Origin: Leuctra nigra
Lineage: Eukaryota > Arthropoda > Insecta > Plecoptera > Leuctridae
Reading direction: 5' to 3'
DNA: 64,000 nt
NCBI GenBank assembly: GCA_934045905.1
Contig: OW203769.1
Coordinates: 27,454,817-27,518,816 of the forward strand
Position numbers and translations under genes: made by a program. Below the pieces are notes generated by a model. The model worked only from the letters and a program-made list of their open reading frames with translations. It was not told where the DNA came from and ran no database searches. Positions 19,068 through 31,187 of this stretch are shown piece after piece (the first letter of the stretch is position 1; every line of letters begins with the position of its first letter).

Positions 19068-19487
19068 TTAAGGTCTAAGTTTTCGCAAGAAAATGAATCG
19101 ATAGGAAATATGCCGATTGTATTCGATTAGTGAAACACTTGATTCGCAACAATGTCTGTTATTTCGCGCTGGTATTACTATGAAAGAGTTGCGCGCGCCT
19201 CTATTGTTAATGTTATCACAAGATTTAATTTTAATAATTCATGGCGCCAAGAGCAATTTTTTTGTGGGGTAAAATGCATCTGTGATAAAGAATACTTATG
19301 AAATCCTCATGAGACAATATCCAATGCTCATAATTTATTGCACTGTTATGCAACTATTTTTATCTAAATACTATATAAGAATATATATTTCATGGAAAAT
19401 ATGAAAAATAAAACTTTTTTATTTTTTTGCATTTCTTAAATTTTCTTAATAGTAGGTATTCTAAAAAAAATGGGTACCGTCAGATTC

Positions 19488-19830
19488 AACAGCAGTCCGT
19501 AAGTATTGATATGTACCTTTTTATCTCGTTTCGGCCAAATTAATTTCGGATTCAACAGCACCAGTACCGTCATATTCAACAGCAGTCCGTAAGTATTGAT
19601 ATGTACCTTTTTATCTCGTTCCGGCCAAATTAATTTCGGTGTAATGCTCAGTCTGTTTTTTTACTGTATGAACTCTCACCAGATGGAGCCACAGTCAGTT
19701 GTTCTGCTAGGCCGAGAAAGACTTCATTGCGCGCTCACCTTGCAATGTTGTCTTTCTCGGCCTAACAGAACAACTGACGGTGTCTCGGTCTGTAGAGAGT
19801 TCAAACATAGGAAAAACGAACTGTATTGAA
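19488..19830. repeat. Direct duplication followed by an inverted repeat
   Basis: A block of about 70 bp (GATTCAACAGCAGTCCGTAA to GGCCAAATTAATTTCGG) occurs twice, at about 19490 and 19573. Beyond it, GTTGTTCTGCTAGGCCGAGA (19695) faces TCTCGGCCTAACAGAACAAC (about 19755), forming a hairpin with a loop near 35 bp. The flanks also pair loosely (ACTCTC/GAGAGT). It is probably a foldback element whose end was duplicated. Confidence 0.7.
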
Positions 19831-20931
19831 ACGGGATAAAAAAAAAATAGAATAAGTCCCCAGAGATTATACCTATCCTATTCTCTGAGTAAAATTACAT
19901 TTATTTTTTAAATATATGAATTTTTAAATCAACTATCTATGCATATTATATTTATGCACATAAATAACTGTTATTTTTAATTACTTGCTTCAAGTATGAT
20001 CACATTACTTTTCAAGATAGATTATGGGCGTAACACGATACACCCTTCAAAGTCATTCCTAATCAATAAAATTCTACGTATGAAACCTCAATATAACATT
20101 AATTAGATCACATATCTATCACGTGACATGTACAATGACACTTAATTCCAATGCCAAAACCATAACAGCAACTCATACAATCACTTGTCAATACACACGA
20201 TATCTAATAGAATGCATATTAATGAAGTGCTCATGTTAATGAAGGAACAATTGAGTAAATGAGGACATGAATTCGAAGGCTGCAAACTGCAAGGGTGTGT
20301 TCAGAAAGTAGAGTTTTCATCTAAAGAAATTGATCACTCAAGCAAATGACAAAGAGACTTTTTAAATGTTTTGTATTACTCGAGCCTTGACTCGATTAAT
20401 GATTGTGTTTTTATTTCAATGGCGATGACAAAACGTATGAACTGATTTACTGTACAAGTAGGTTGAGAGTAATGGGACAAGATGGAGTCGACATGTTCGA
20501 TTTGTAATCATTTTATTGGAGCAAAGTTATGATTAGCATAGCTTAACGCTACAAGTAATAAAATTAGAATAAGCGTTAATAAAATCATTCCAAATGTAAA
20601 ATCGGTAAATTGGACTTCCGGCCTTCTACGGCTGAGGTACAGAAATGTATGCCCGACTGTCAACTGCATTCTGAAGTCTTCAATCGCTCTCTGTTATCAA
20701 ACATTGGACATTCTTTACCCAGAATGCAATGCGACTGCACATTGAAATATATTTGTACATAGTATAATATTTTTGTCTTCATTTTCTATATCAATGAAGC
20801 AACTAATAGGCTCGTACATAAATCGAAAATAGAAAGATTACGGCGTAAGAACTATTCCATCGTCAAGTTTTTTGAATACTCTTATGAATTGTAATATATT
20901 TTATATTTATGATTCAAGATTACTCCTCAGC
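19831..20931. other. AT-rich non-coding DNA
   Basis: No gene was supported. Around 20605-20670 is a piece (GGACTTCCGGCCTTCTAC) related to repeats at about 23930-24020 and 30395-30520. Confidence 0.4.
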
Positions 20932-21213
20932 ACTTCACAAGCTCAACAAGCTCAACAAGCTCAACAAGCTCAAGAAGCTAACAAGCTCAACAAGCTCAAG
21001 AAGCTCAAGAAGCTCACAAGCTCAACAAGCTCAACAAGCTCACAAGCTCATAAGCTCAACAAGCTCAACAAGCTCAAGAAGCTCAACAAGCTCAAGAAGC
21101 TCACAAGCTCAACAAGCTCAACAAGCTCACAAGCTCATAAGCTCAACAAGCTCAAGAAGCTCAACAAGCTCAAGAAGCTCACAAGCTCATAAGCTCAACA
21201 AGCTCGCAAGCTA
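20932..21213. repeat. Minisatellite of 9-bp AAGCTCAAC units
   Basis: About 30 units alternate between AAGCTCAAC, AAGCTCAAG and shorter AAGCTCAC/AAGCTCAT variants. A higher-order pattern of about 60-70 bp is visible because the same order of variants recurs. Reading frames across it (Lys-Leu-Asn, Ser-Ser-Thr) are products of the repeat, not a gene. Confidence 0.95.
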
Positions 21214-21437
21214 CTGCAAGTTGCACTGAATTAATCGCCTAATTGATTGATAGACTAATGAAGGTGTGACTTAATTATCGTTCCAATTACGAAGCGTCAG
21301 ATTGGCGTTCAAATCGATATGCAATTGAATCAATCAGCTAATGCATGATCGTGTTAGCATTGAACCGACGTGTCAATGTTGTAATTGATTTCCAACACAC
21401 ACCGCCATCAATCAGTACATTCTGCAGCGTCGTGCCC

Positions 21438-21458
21438 GGGGGGGGGGGGGGGGGGGGG
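21438..21458. repeat. Poly(G) tract of about 21 G
   Basis: An uninterrupted G run preceded by CCC. Similar long G or C runs occur at 8625, 26325, 26520, 26631, 26941, 30680, 40953 and 42878. Confidence 0.95.
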
Positions 21459-21575
21459 TCAGACATGAAGACGTCACTGACATCTCTATCATCTTCACAG
21501 CTATACTCTCCAATAATAACTCGATCTGTGGTCAAGTAGATCAACTGTCAATACAGAAGATTTTACACGAGTAAA

Positions 21576-21980
21576 CAGGCGCGTAGGAACTACTTTTATC
21601 AGGGGGACACCCGGAGGGGGGTCTGGGAGCGATTCCCCCAATTTTAGCCCCGCAGGATATATTTTTTTTATAATTTAAGAATTTAAATGTGATTCTGGGA
21701 CTCTAACATGCTCAAACTGGACCAAACAGCCGTCTAATTGCTGCCCCGCAGGGCGTTTTTCGAATACCTATGAACAATTAAAAGTGATATTGGGATGATG
21801 AACATCTCAAATTACAACAAACAATACACTTATTGTTGATACAATAACAATACACTTATACACTTACTTAATTTATAATGATTCTGGGGTGCTAAACTTA
21901 ATTTTGTATGGCGAATGGGGGTCAGTCTGCTCGAGGGGGGGGGGAATAATAACCCCTATACCCCCCTTCCTACGCGCCTG
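21576..21980. mobile_element. hAT-like MITE with CAGGCGCGTAGGAA ends
   Basis: CAGGCGCGTAGGAA at the left and TTCCTACGCGCCTG at the right are perfect 14-bp terminal inverted repeats. The 8-bp flanks CGAGTAAA and TCAGTAAA agree at six positions, as expected for an old hAT target duplication. The interior carries CCCCGCAGG motifs also seen at 26260, 42490 and 57650, but no transposase. Confidence 0.75.
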
Positions 21981-22550
21981 TCAGTAAAAATGGAAAAATT
22001 GTAATTTCCATGTAAAATCAAAACCTTTAACCTTTGGGTGCTACTCTAGACTGGAGCAAGCTGTTTGACCAAAACTAGAAATTACTTGCTGTGGTCGTGG
22101 AAATCATACTAAACCATGATCAGAATGGGGTCAATTCAGTTGCATTGACCACTGAGCAAATTGATGGGAGGAATAAATAATAATACACAAAAGCTGTTGG
22201 CAACCGAGGTGTAACACCTACCTGGAAATTATTATTATTAAAATAATAAGTAGTGAAAGCAAGAGTATACATAAAGTTAAAAGTGTGGAGTTGTAATTGA
22301 GCTAGGCAATTAAAACCTGTTAAATAAGTGTAGTTTGTTTAATGAATGAAGTAAATGATACTTTAATATCCCTGTTCCATGGGTAAGTGCTTAATTAATA
22401 TGAGAAGAACTCCTCGTTCGGTTGGACGACCGATTTGTCAGATAAACTCATAGGTATATTCAGTGGACTTTAATCTAAGTAGTAATTAGCCCCTTCTTTT
22501 CTTATCACGTTCATATTTCATTCCACGCTTAGTTGAGTTACAAACAATAA

Positions 22551-23150
22551 CTAGGAAAACGCTCTGTGTAACGCGTTGATAAGCGAGCATTCGTATTTAG
22601 CGAATTCATATTTGTGTAAAATGTGTTCCTCAACTTCATAAAAAAATCAGTGATAATATGACATTTCTTTGATAGATGGAATAATTATTTCAAAACAAGC
22701 GTAAAATTTCAGTAAAATGTCAAGAACTCTTAAAGTTCAGTTAAGATATTTGTCTGAAATTGGAAAAATACACTTACAATGTTTTTGCCAATGACCATGA
22801 AAAATTTGATGGTGATCGGTCAAACGATTCTAGTTTCAATTTGCACATAGAGTCTACGATAAGAATCTACGAATCTGTAATAGAATAGAATAGAAGCATT
22901 TTTATTCGTAATAATACAAAAAGGTGAAAAGATTCAATATTTTATCCTGTTGGATTATTGATCTTCCATGCAACCTGCAATATGTAATAATTTGACAGAT
23001 TTTGCAGTAAATCATTAGGTCACCGAATTGGATAGAAGCGAATCTCTTATGAAAATATTGGCCTGATCCGTGACTTTGCTTGTCATGCGAAAGAAACAGA
23101 CAGAAAAACAGAGTTAGAGCCACAAGTGTCAAGACACTCCCGCTCGCTTG
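22551..23150 (-). mobile_element. Helentron-like element (minus orientation)
   Basis: The 3' end CTAG is at 22554-22551, preceded on the minus strand by the conserved AACGC/GCGTT hairpin and GCTCGCTTATC; T follows the CTAG. The body matches 47657-48390 (for example AAAACAAGCGTAAAAT and AACTCTT). A GAGCGGGAGTG motif near 23145 may mark the 5' end but is not certain. Confidence 0.6.
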
Positions 23151-24500
23151 ATTTTGAATTGAGTGGAACCCTCTCGGTGCAGTTGTTTGGTCAACATCGT
23201 GTTTATGTCACGTGGTATCACTCAAGTCGCCTTAATAATTCATTTAATTGCTGATCGTTTATAATTCAGAGTGGTTTTTATTTCATAATACTTAGTTACA
23301 TATTTAACTGCCTGAAATTAGTTGAATAACCATTTTAATATGCAATAAAACTATAATTATAGTCAATTTCGGCAGCGTGATACAAATTATAATATTCATT
23401 TTTAAAACAATTATTGTTTACAAGGTTTAATGCTATAATCTACATAAATGGGTTCCATATCTCGCGACAAATAATCGATTTAATTTGGGTCGTTAGCTTC
23501 TAAAAGCTTCTTACCTCTATGCTTTAGGTAAGTTGATAGTACAGTTGAAGCTGTTACTGGCAACTTTTATGAATTTGTACTGATTCTTAGTTAAAACTCA
23601 CATTCGACAAATCTTCTAACTCGGAACTCAAACCGTTCCTCTTCAAACGTGAGGCAAACTCTACATTGTTCAAAGAGCGCAAGCGCATGTCGAACATTAT
23701 TCTTCCGTATGCTGTAATGTTTTAACTTTTAACATTGAATCCTCCTCATTTCTGGTGTAAAATATCTGTAACGAAGAAGAAAGGCGGCAGTCCATTCCTC
23801 GATTTTACGTCGCACACTTTTGGTATGATGTAATCAAGCTCTCAATTGCTATTTATTTAACTGATGTCAACAAATACAGTTATATTAAAGCTCATGTCGC
23901 CATTACAAAATAATTGAATGAACGCAGAATTACTGGTTTATGAGATCACCTCACATTGAAAGTGACTTCCGTCCTTCTACCTCTGCGGTACATTGTTTAC
24001 TGACAGTTCATCTAAATCTATTTAGGCACATAATGAAACACAAGTGATGACATCACAATTACCTGACAGAAACAAAATGCATTATGTCACAATCAGCGTG
24101 AGAACTACTCATTGTAAACACAAGACTGCATGTCCAGCCGCTGCATTATTTAAATAACGTTCCAATTATGTATTACCTAGTTGGCAAGCCTGCGCTTCCT
24201 TTCCCTTTAGCGGTTGGTTACTTTCTTTTGTACGTTGCTCGTTAGTCGTCAGAGAGCTTCCCATACACAGGAAAGAGGTAATAAAATTATCAGTTCTTCG
24301 AGGTGATGCGCTTTCATTCTTTGCCGTGTTGGTTACATGCTAAAGTTTATTGTAATGTTAGAGATACCTGTTTATTAACGGCTATAAAATGATGGAAACT
24401 TTGTACTTTAATGTCTTGATACCCGAGACTTGGTAATATACCGGTGTAACTACGGTAGTTGATGGATGGAGACTACGTAAAATGATCAATAATGGGTGTA
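23151..24500. other. AT-rich non-coding DNA
   Basis: No supported gene. The 23930-24020 segment is an inverted relative of 30395-30520 (GCAGAATTACTGGTTTATGA against TCATAAAACAGTAATTCTGC), a dispersed repeat of unknown type. Confidence 0.4.
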
Positions 24501-25156
24501 TTTATTGAGCTTGCGAAGCGAGCGTTTCCTCTTCGCTCTTTTGGCACGGACAGTTTTTTTTTAGTTTTTATTGTTTGTTTGTTTGTTACCTGCCGGTTAT
24601 ATATCGGTCGCATCGTTTCTCCGATCGAGCTGATATTTTGACACCATGTAAGAACAAACTCTGCGTTTTGCATACCTATCAAAATTTGTTTGAAATTCGT
24701 TGATTGGTTAAATTAAAAGAATATTTCTTCTGATTGGTTGCGATCAATTCGAAACATTGTAATGTCATTAACATCAACATTTTTACCAAATCATACAAAA
24801 TTATACTGCAATTAATAAAAAATAAAAAAAAAATCCGATTTGTCAAAAATTAAAATATTTTGAATTTTGCATGGTGATCAAGTACAACAATATCTCATAT
24901 TTTATACATATTTAGCACAATCGATCAAGTATTTAGAGACTTGTTGCCAATTTATTAGTTTGTTGTCAAAAGAGATTAGGAAAAGAGTAGGTAGGTATAC
25001 CTAACATACGGCAAATGGATTCTTCCCGAGTGTAGGTATAGATGGTAAGTGCAATGAAAATCAGAAATAAAGAAGTTTTATTTGAATGAGTTTGGTTGGA
25101 GATGTTTCACGTATCTGTGCTCTCTCATCAACGCGTTACACGGAGCGCTTTCCTAG
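24501..25156 (+). mobile_element. Helentron-like element, 656 bp, both ends present
   Basis: Starts TTTATTGAGCTTGCGAAGCG after a flanking A and ends with the hairpin-CTAG terminus (ATCAACGCGTTACACGGAGC then GCTTTCCTAG), followed by T. The 5' part also shares CTCTTTTGGCACGGAC and a CGATCGAGCTGATATTTTG motif with the 11863 copy. It is non-autonomous, with no long reading frame. Confidence 0.65.
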
Positions 25157-25439
25157 TATGATACACAAAGAGGCATGAAAAAGTTATTTCTGTTTATTGG
25201 ACTCCAACGTTGACTGTTGACAACATATAAACGGGTATAAAAGGGTGACGTTTTGTCAGTTGTTTTGTTGACATCTCAGGCTCTTTGTATCTTCATAATT
25301 TGACATGATCGGGGAAATTAAGTGAAAACAAAATTTTAATAGATAGCACAAATTACAGAATACGATTAAGGAGTGAAACCATCTCTATCAGAATTTCGTT
25401 AACCTTGTTATTAGTTACAAGTTTGGCTCGCTGTCATCT

Positions 25440-25700
25440 TGCTTGCACGAACTTCTATTGTTTTACATCAGCAATGCAAATAATTGAAGTTTCCCCCGAG
25501 GACTGATATTATGTTGGCACACTGACGGGTCAGATTTAACTTATAAATGGAGGTAAATCGATGTATTTCTGTAATGAGAGTAATTCCTCTTCGTATTAAA
25601 GATTTCTCCGGGGCATACAACTCGCCAGGTAACCATTAATAAAACTATCAAATATCGCCAAAAAAGCACAGAATCACATTTACTCTGAATGGTGCCATCA
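25440..25700. repeat. Dispersed repeat, inverted relative of 40160-40450
   Basis: TGTTTTACATCAGCAATGCAA, a CCCCCGAGGA segment, AACTTATAAATGGAGG and a final CACAGAATCACATTTACTC match the complement of 40160-40450. Part also matches the loop of the 9675-10172 foldback. Nature of the parent element unknown. Confidence 0.65.
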
Positions 25701-25799
25701 AGATGGTGGCTACAATAAGATGACGTCACGTGTGAACTGAATACATTGGTCCGTGTTATCACTGGTCAATGAAGTTAATGGTTTTATGACAAACTTCAG

Positions 25800-26066
25800 T
25801 GGTACAACACTCTTGCCACATTGTGGCACTTGCCACATTTTATAAAATAAATTACGGCACCCACCGAGACGAGAAAATAGTAAATTTTACACCAAAATTA
25901 ACTAATTACTAATTAACAAAGCAAAAAATTAAAAATGTATCAAGTGATAACCCTAAGTTTGTCTTTTATCTATAATCATGATTAAAATTGCAACCCATTT
26001 GGTCTCCAATCGTATCCAAAAAGTGTCTGCAAAAAGCAGAAAAATCGCTCGCGCTTGCAGCAGCTT
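25800..26066. mobile_element. Foldback DNA element, copy 3 (right half)
   Basis: ACCAAAATTAACTAATTACT, CAAGTGATAACCCTAAGTTTG and GGTCTCCAATCGTATCC correspond to the right half of the 8960-9474 element, ending CGCTCGCGCTTGCAGC. The left half is missing or too diverged. Confidence 0.65.
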
Positions 26067-26086
26067 AATTGACTGATGTTTGACGT

Positions 26087-26160
26087 GGTTTCCCTCGGTC
26101 GAGAGGCAAATGCTGAGAAGGTGCCCTACTAATTGTCCCCGACCACCTCCTTCCCACCCA
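26087..26160 (+). mobile_element. SINE fragment
   Basis: TCGAGAGGCAAATGCTGAGA and CCACCTCCTTCCCACC are the complement of the SINE body at 13854-14147. Confidence 0.6.
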
Positions 26161-26174
26161 CCCATTCCAGCATT

Positions 26175-26702
26175 CCCGCCAGCAAGGGGGCGCCAGGAAG
26201 CCAAATTTTTATGTAATGTCATTTTTGCACCCAAAATTAATTTTTGCGTATTGAAGACACAAAAAACGCCCTGCGGGGCTTGGTTGATGTCGGTGATGAT
26301 TTCAGTCATACCCAAGAGGTCTAACCCCCCCCCCCCCTTCACAAATTAATGCGCCCTTTAAAGAATTTTTAAATAAAGTTTTTAAATAAAAATTATTCTG
26401 CTGAAAAAAATTTCAGTGAAATTGAACGTCAGAGATGATTAAAAACCATTAAAATCCCATTAAAAAAATCAAAATTTTCCGTTTCAGGGCCCTGGACCCG
26501 CATATGGTTAGGAGGTCTTTCCCCCCCCCCCCCCAGGCCCCTCATTGCTGTCATTGTAAAGGAAAGTTTTGGTTTGTCCTAGTCTGAAATCATCACTGGT
26601 TGGGTATAACGGTTTCTGGGGTGCTGGGGAGGGGGGGGGGGGGGGGGGGGCACCAAAATTTGGATTTCCACCGGGCGCCGAAATCAATAGTTACGGCACT
26701 GT
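26175..26702. mobile_element. hAT-like remnant with homopolymer tracts
   Basis: GGCGCCAGGAAGCCAAATTTT at the left is inverted relative to AAATTTGGATTTCCACCGGGCGCC at the right. The right end continues to GTTACGGCACTG. The interior carries CGCCCTGCGGGGC, as in the 41772 hAT, and C and G runs up to 20. Ends and target duplication are not clear. Confidence 0.4.
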
Positions 26703-27409
26703 CATTAGTTGCAGGACCGTGCTATGTTCTATTGCCACGTGCGAGCTACAAGGTTGCCAAATGTCGTGGAACATGCAGCTGATGTCTGGAGCAGATCACT
26801 CCTCGGTGGCGACATGGCAAGGTCGCCCGCATGATATCGCTCATCAAGATTATGTTCTTGATGACGGAAATGTTCAGATGACAGATTGGTTTGACAAGTG
26901 TACTTTTTGGAGGCGAATGACGTAGTGTCCACATTGGAGGGAGGGGGGGGGGGGACGTGTTTGACTTGAAGCAAGTGACTAGAAACAAGTATATTTGTTT
27001 CGATTTGAGCATTTCTATTTTTACAGAAATAGACAAAAATTTAAAATACAAAGAAAGGTCAACAAAAAAATCAACTCGGTCAGATTGTACCTATACTGGC
27101 GATTTCGTGAAACAAGAGTGACAAAATGTATAAAACTCAACTAATATGTAGACATTTTATTAAAAATTTTAAAGTGCTACAGTGAGAAGTAAAACAGAAC
27201 ATAGATCAACAAAACATAAATAATCATCAAGAATCAATAAACAATTCGTACTAATTAATCATTTACAAAGAATGTATGTTATTTTACGTATCTAAATTGT
27301 CTACTTCCCCGACCCAAATGTTTTTGGAACCAGGGTGAAATAAAAAAATAAATCGAGGAAAATATTAATACTGAGAGCCCTGTTAGACAATATTAAAAAT
27401 AATCAACTT

Positions 27410-27505
27410 AGCTCTGCTTAAAACAAACACACATGCGGTTCCGTGATCCTAATGTTATTATCCATTGTTGAATAACATAAATAGAATTGTTAGGATCACG
27501 GTACC
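27410..27505. repeat. Short inverted repeat around TTAGGATCACGG
   Basis: CGGTTCCGTGATCCTAA and TTAGGATCACGGTACCG face each other across about 45 bp. Possible small MITE or hairpin. Confidence 0.5.
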
Positions 27506-27651
27506 GTAATTGAATTCTTTTTTAAAACAGCACCCACTAGATAATATAGATAATATAGATAATTTTTAATGGTCTATATTTTTATCTGAAGTGAGAAAAT
27601 TATTTTATATTTATTTATGTTTTGTAGCATCATGGAAGAAACGGTATTGTT

Positions 27652-27970
27652 GCAGATATCAATCAAGCACGCAGTGATTGTTGTAGTAATGAATCTAGTA
27701 TGCAGTGATATTGTTGTAGTTATTAATCAAGAAAGCTGTGCTATTGTTGCAGATATCAATCAAGCAAGCAGTGGTTGTGGTTGTTGTAGTAATGAATCTA
27801 GTTTGCAGTGATATTGTTGTAGTTATTAATCAAGAAAGCTGTGCTATTGTTGCGGATATCAATCAAGCAAGCAGTGATTGATTGTTATAGTAATGAATCT
27901 AGTATGCAGTGATATTGTTGTAGTTATTAATCAAGAAAGCTGTGATATTGAGTTATTAATCAAGCAAGCA
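27652..27970. repeat. Three tandem units of about 100 bp
   Basis: GC(A/G)GATATCAATCAAGCA recurs at 27652, 27749 and 27852, each followed by TTGTAGTAATGAATCTAG-like and TTATTAATCAAGAAAGCTGTG blocks. Open frames here (Val/Ile/Asn-rich) follow the repeat and lack coding evidence. Confidence 0.85.
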
Positions 27971-28464
27971 GTGGATTGTGAAGTACACAGAAGGCAAGCA
28001 GTGTATTGTGGGAACCTCGTATTGTTTCAACAAAACCTCAAGACACCACACTGCGTCTTAACACTGACTTGTCTCAGACAATTAATGTCTTCATTCAATC
28101 CTCCAGTAGCTTAATCCTTGCGGCAGATTATACAAGCCTCGCTGGTCTATTGCGTCCGACTGATGATATGCAATGGAGACCGACAGCTGATTAGGTCGAA
28201 GCTTTAAAACAATTCGAGCAAAATGGAGCCTCGAAAGACATTTGGGCGGGGGGATTTCTTGAACGGAGTGGAAATGAGTGCTTTGAGGGGGCGAAGACTA
28301 GCGAAAATTTGGAGTCAAGATATTTAGTTTTAATTAACTTATGAAGAGTATAAAAACATTATCAAAGTTCCAGTTCTTAGTTTGGAGATTATTTAATGAA
28401 ACTTCATTGGAATTTTTTTTAAATAATAAAATATAGTTTGTGAAAGTCCAATGAAGTTTCATTA

Positions 28465-28620
28465 GGTCCGTAATAACCAAAGTTAAATTGTGCTGGATTA
28501 ACTAACTTTTGGATTAAATTCAATTGTTTCACTCATTTTGAGGTATCTGATTGGCTGTGCCGCCAATTTAGTCCAATATTTAGTTAATCCGGCTCAGATT
28601 AACTTTGGTTATACCGGCCC
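28465..28620. mobile_element. Small foldback MITE
   Basis: GGTCCGTAATAACCAAAGTTAA faces TTAACTTTGGTTATACCGGCC, with a further GGATTAACTAA/TTAGTTAATCC pair inside. It is bounded by TTA on the left and TAA on the right. It resembles a Tourist-like element, but the flanks do not form a same-strand duplication. Confidence 0.6.
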
Positions 28621-30948
28621 TAAAAAAACTGGAATCCCCAATTATATTTGTTCTGTTTCAATTTTTTTTTTTTTTTTTTTTTTTTTTAATGTCTATAAAA
28701 AGGCAAAAATAACAATTTCTAAAAAAACAGTGATATTATGTTCTCGATTTTTTTTTTAAATTGTAATTTTTCTTGAATTTTCACTCCATAGCTGAAAAGG
28801 TTGGTTCTATTACAAGTTAGTGTATTTTTCTCTTTTACATATTTGTTCCTCGATTTAACTGGGCCAGGGGAGGACAATGCTTCCTTTGTATCCTTTTAAA
28901 ATGCATATTTATATACACATTCTCTACAGATCTGCCCAAGAAGTTAATTAATTTTCAAGTAGTGATCATCATGCATTTGGGTTTCAACAGTTTTCAATTC
29001 TAAATGCAGTTCACAAAATCACAAGCATGTCAGTACAATCTTGTACATAATATAATTACACGGAATAAACTAGGTACTAAACCTTGGATATATGAAATGT
29101 TCACCAAGTCTTTATCTCTCAAACAACACTAAATTATGTAAAAATAATTCTTCTTTACACGTGAAAAGAAGGGCACTGTAACTCCTAATTGAGCCCAAAC
29201 AATTGAATTAAATTGGTTTATACACGGAGGGATTTTCCACATTTTATAATAATATGACGCTCCGTCAAGATAAACAGAATGTAAATGATAATTTCGTTGT
29301 AATTGCGCATGATCTTGATTGTGCGGCGCGTTTGCGCATAGAGGGGGGATTATTTTAATATGGGTTAAGTTCCGGGATCATATCACACAGTTTCCGCTTT
29401 TGTGGGAGAAAATTAACGACCGTTGCAAAGAAACAATTTCATATTCAAATTTGTAACTTCTGTGCAGTGGCTTTCTTGCTAAATCTCTGCTAAATGCACT
29501 GGACATTTACATAACTCGGGTTAAAAATATTAAACGAATTCTTCAAGTGTGTTGTTTTCACTATGTTTATTATTCATAATGCAAGACCTGTTGATTTTTG
29601 TCAAATATTTAAATTGTTATGAAGAAACAATTGCGTTTGTTGCCATTAAAGTTAATTGGTTGATTAAAAATAATTTGAATTAAATATATTTTATGAATAA
29701 GAGATTTACGTTGATGCTTATATTATGATTGAGCTTCAACAGAGTTTATAAATCAAAAGAGATTCAAACAAACAACATATATATTTTGAAGAATAAAACT
29801 ATAACAGCTAGACTGAAATTTGTTTTCATATAAATACACAATTGTCTAATTTGCTATAAATACCAAGTTAATTTTAACAAAATTCTCTGATGTTTTTTTT
29901 TAAATGTAAAGAAAGTTGCAATGTTTCATAAGGCCAACATTTTAACTTATTTAACACAATTTCATTGATGAAGGTCAAGAACATAAAGCGACATTGCTAT
30001 TTTAAGCTTATTTTCAAAATAATTTTTAGATGCAGCTCGCAAACGCATCACACAAAGCAAATCGATCCTCAGCAACTATCATAAAATATCTATAAATAAA
30101 TAATTTCGCATCCTGAATCCATGAATCCGCGATCAGACACGGCACGGCGATTAAAGAAATTCCTTCCTCAATGAACATATTCGCGTGACCTTGGAGGACG
30201 GATCCATGACAATTGAATCGATTAGGATCTGGATATGTGCTTGAAACCATGAACTAAATCTTCTGGCCGGTGTTTTTGACAAAGAGCCCGATGATGACTA
30301 AGATGACGATGATGATTCTGTGATGACGGCGATCACGACTGATGACAGTTCAACTCACGTGACTTATTTCATCTCAGGGGTTTCACGTCGCACTGTTCCG
30401 CAACTGCCAATCGAGTGATGCATGAATATCTGTATCTCAGTGGTAGAAGACCGGAAGTCCATTTCAATGATTCTTGAGGTTAGCTCATAAAACAGTAATT
30501 CTGCCTTCATGCAATCATATTAGTAATGGTGACATGAGTCATTGTGTAAGAGAATACTTCAAAATATGACTGTCAACTGGCAAAAGGATGTAATTTTGTA
30601 TTAAATTAAGTATATTAAAAAGGTCAAATATGCTAAATTTAATTTAGCAACCTGAATTCCAGGAGCGACGGGTGCACGACCCCCCCCCCCCCCCCCCCAA
30701 TCTATTGGAAAGAAGGAATTCAGCTACTCACTTATTAACATTTTGATTTTAAAAGAAAAATGTACGGAAAATATTTGTTGGGTGGTAAAACTCTTTAAAT
30801 TTAATAATAACACTACTAATATTAAAAAAATAAATAAATATAGGTCGGTCTCTCTTTGTGAATTTTTAATGTCACGTAGGGCAAAAGTATTGGTTCGGCA
30901 AAAGCAAACATTTTACAGAATTAGTAATTTTTATGTTATTATTTATAA
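28621..30948. other. AT-rich non-coding DNA
   Basis: No supported gene. It contains a T run near 28665, a (GAT)-rich patch at about 30285-30330, a short SINE-tail match (TTTCACGTCGCACTGTTC) at about 30380, a repeat piece at 30395-30520 shared with 23930-24020, and a 19-C run at 30680. Confidence 0.4.
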
Positions 30949-31166
30949 GTACACTCAACAAATGATAAAACGGTATTTGAAAGAAATGGATTGTCTGAAA
31001 AAATGTGATGGAATCATCCGATAAGTCTACGATTGCTAACTCGTCATCTACCTTTAGTAGAAAAGCTCTGATTTCATTGATAATAACAATTGGATTGATT
31101 GTCAAGGAACCTGACCAGCAGCCAATCCGTTTCGTTAAATACCGTTTTATGATTTGTTGGGTGTAC
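30949..31166. mobile_element. MITE with about 45-bp terminal inverted repeats
   Basis: GTACACTCAACAAATGATAA and AACGGTATTTGAA at the left face TTAAATACCGTTTTATGATT and TTGTTGGGTGTAC at the right. It is a closely related copy of 51939-52370, without that copy's nested insert. Non-coding. Confidence 0.75.
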
Positions 31167-31187
31167 CTTTAATCAATATTCATATTC

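Noticed and set aside
20872..21229. Two frames of 106 codons (Lys-Leu-Asn and Ser-Ser-Thr repeats)
   Set aside because: Produced by the AAGCTCAAC minisatellite, with no independent coding evidence.
27652..27970. CRISPR-like array (three spaced repeats)
   Set aside because: Units are about 100-bp tandem copies with near-identical 'spacers', in a eukaryotic genome.
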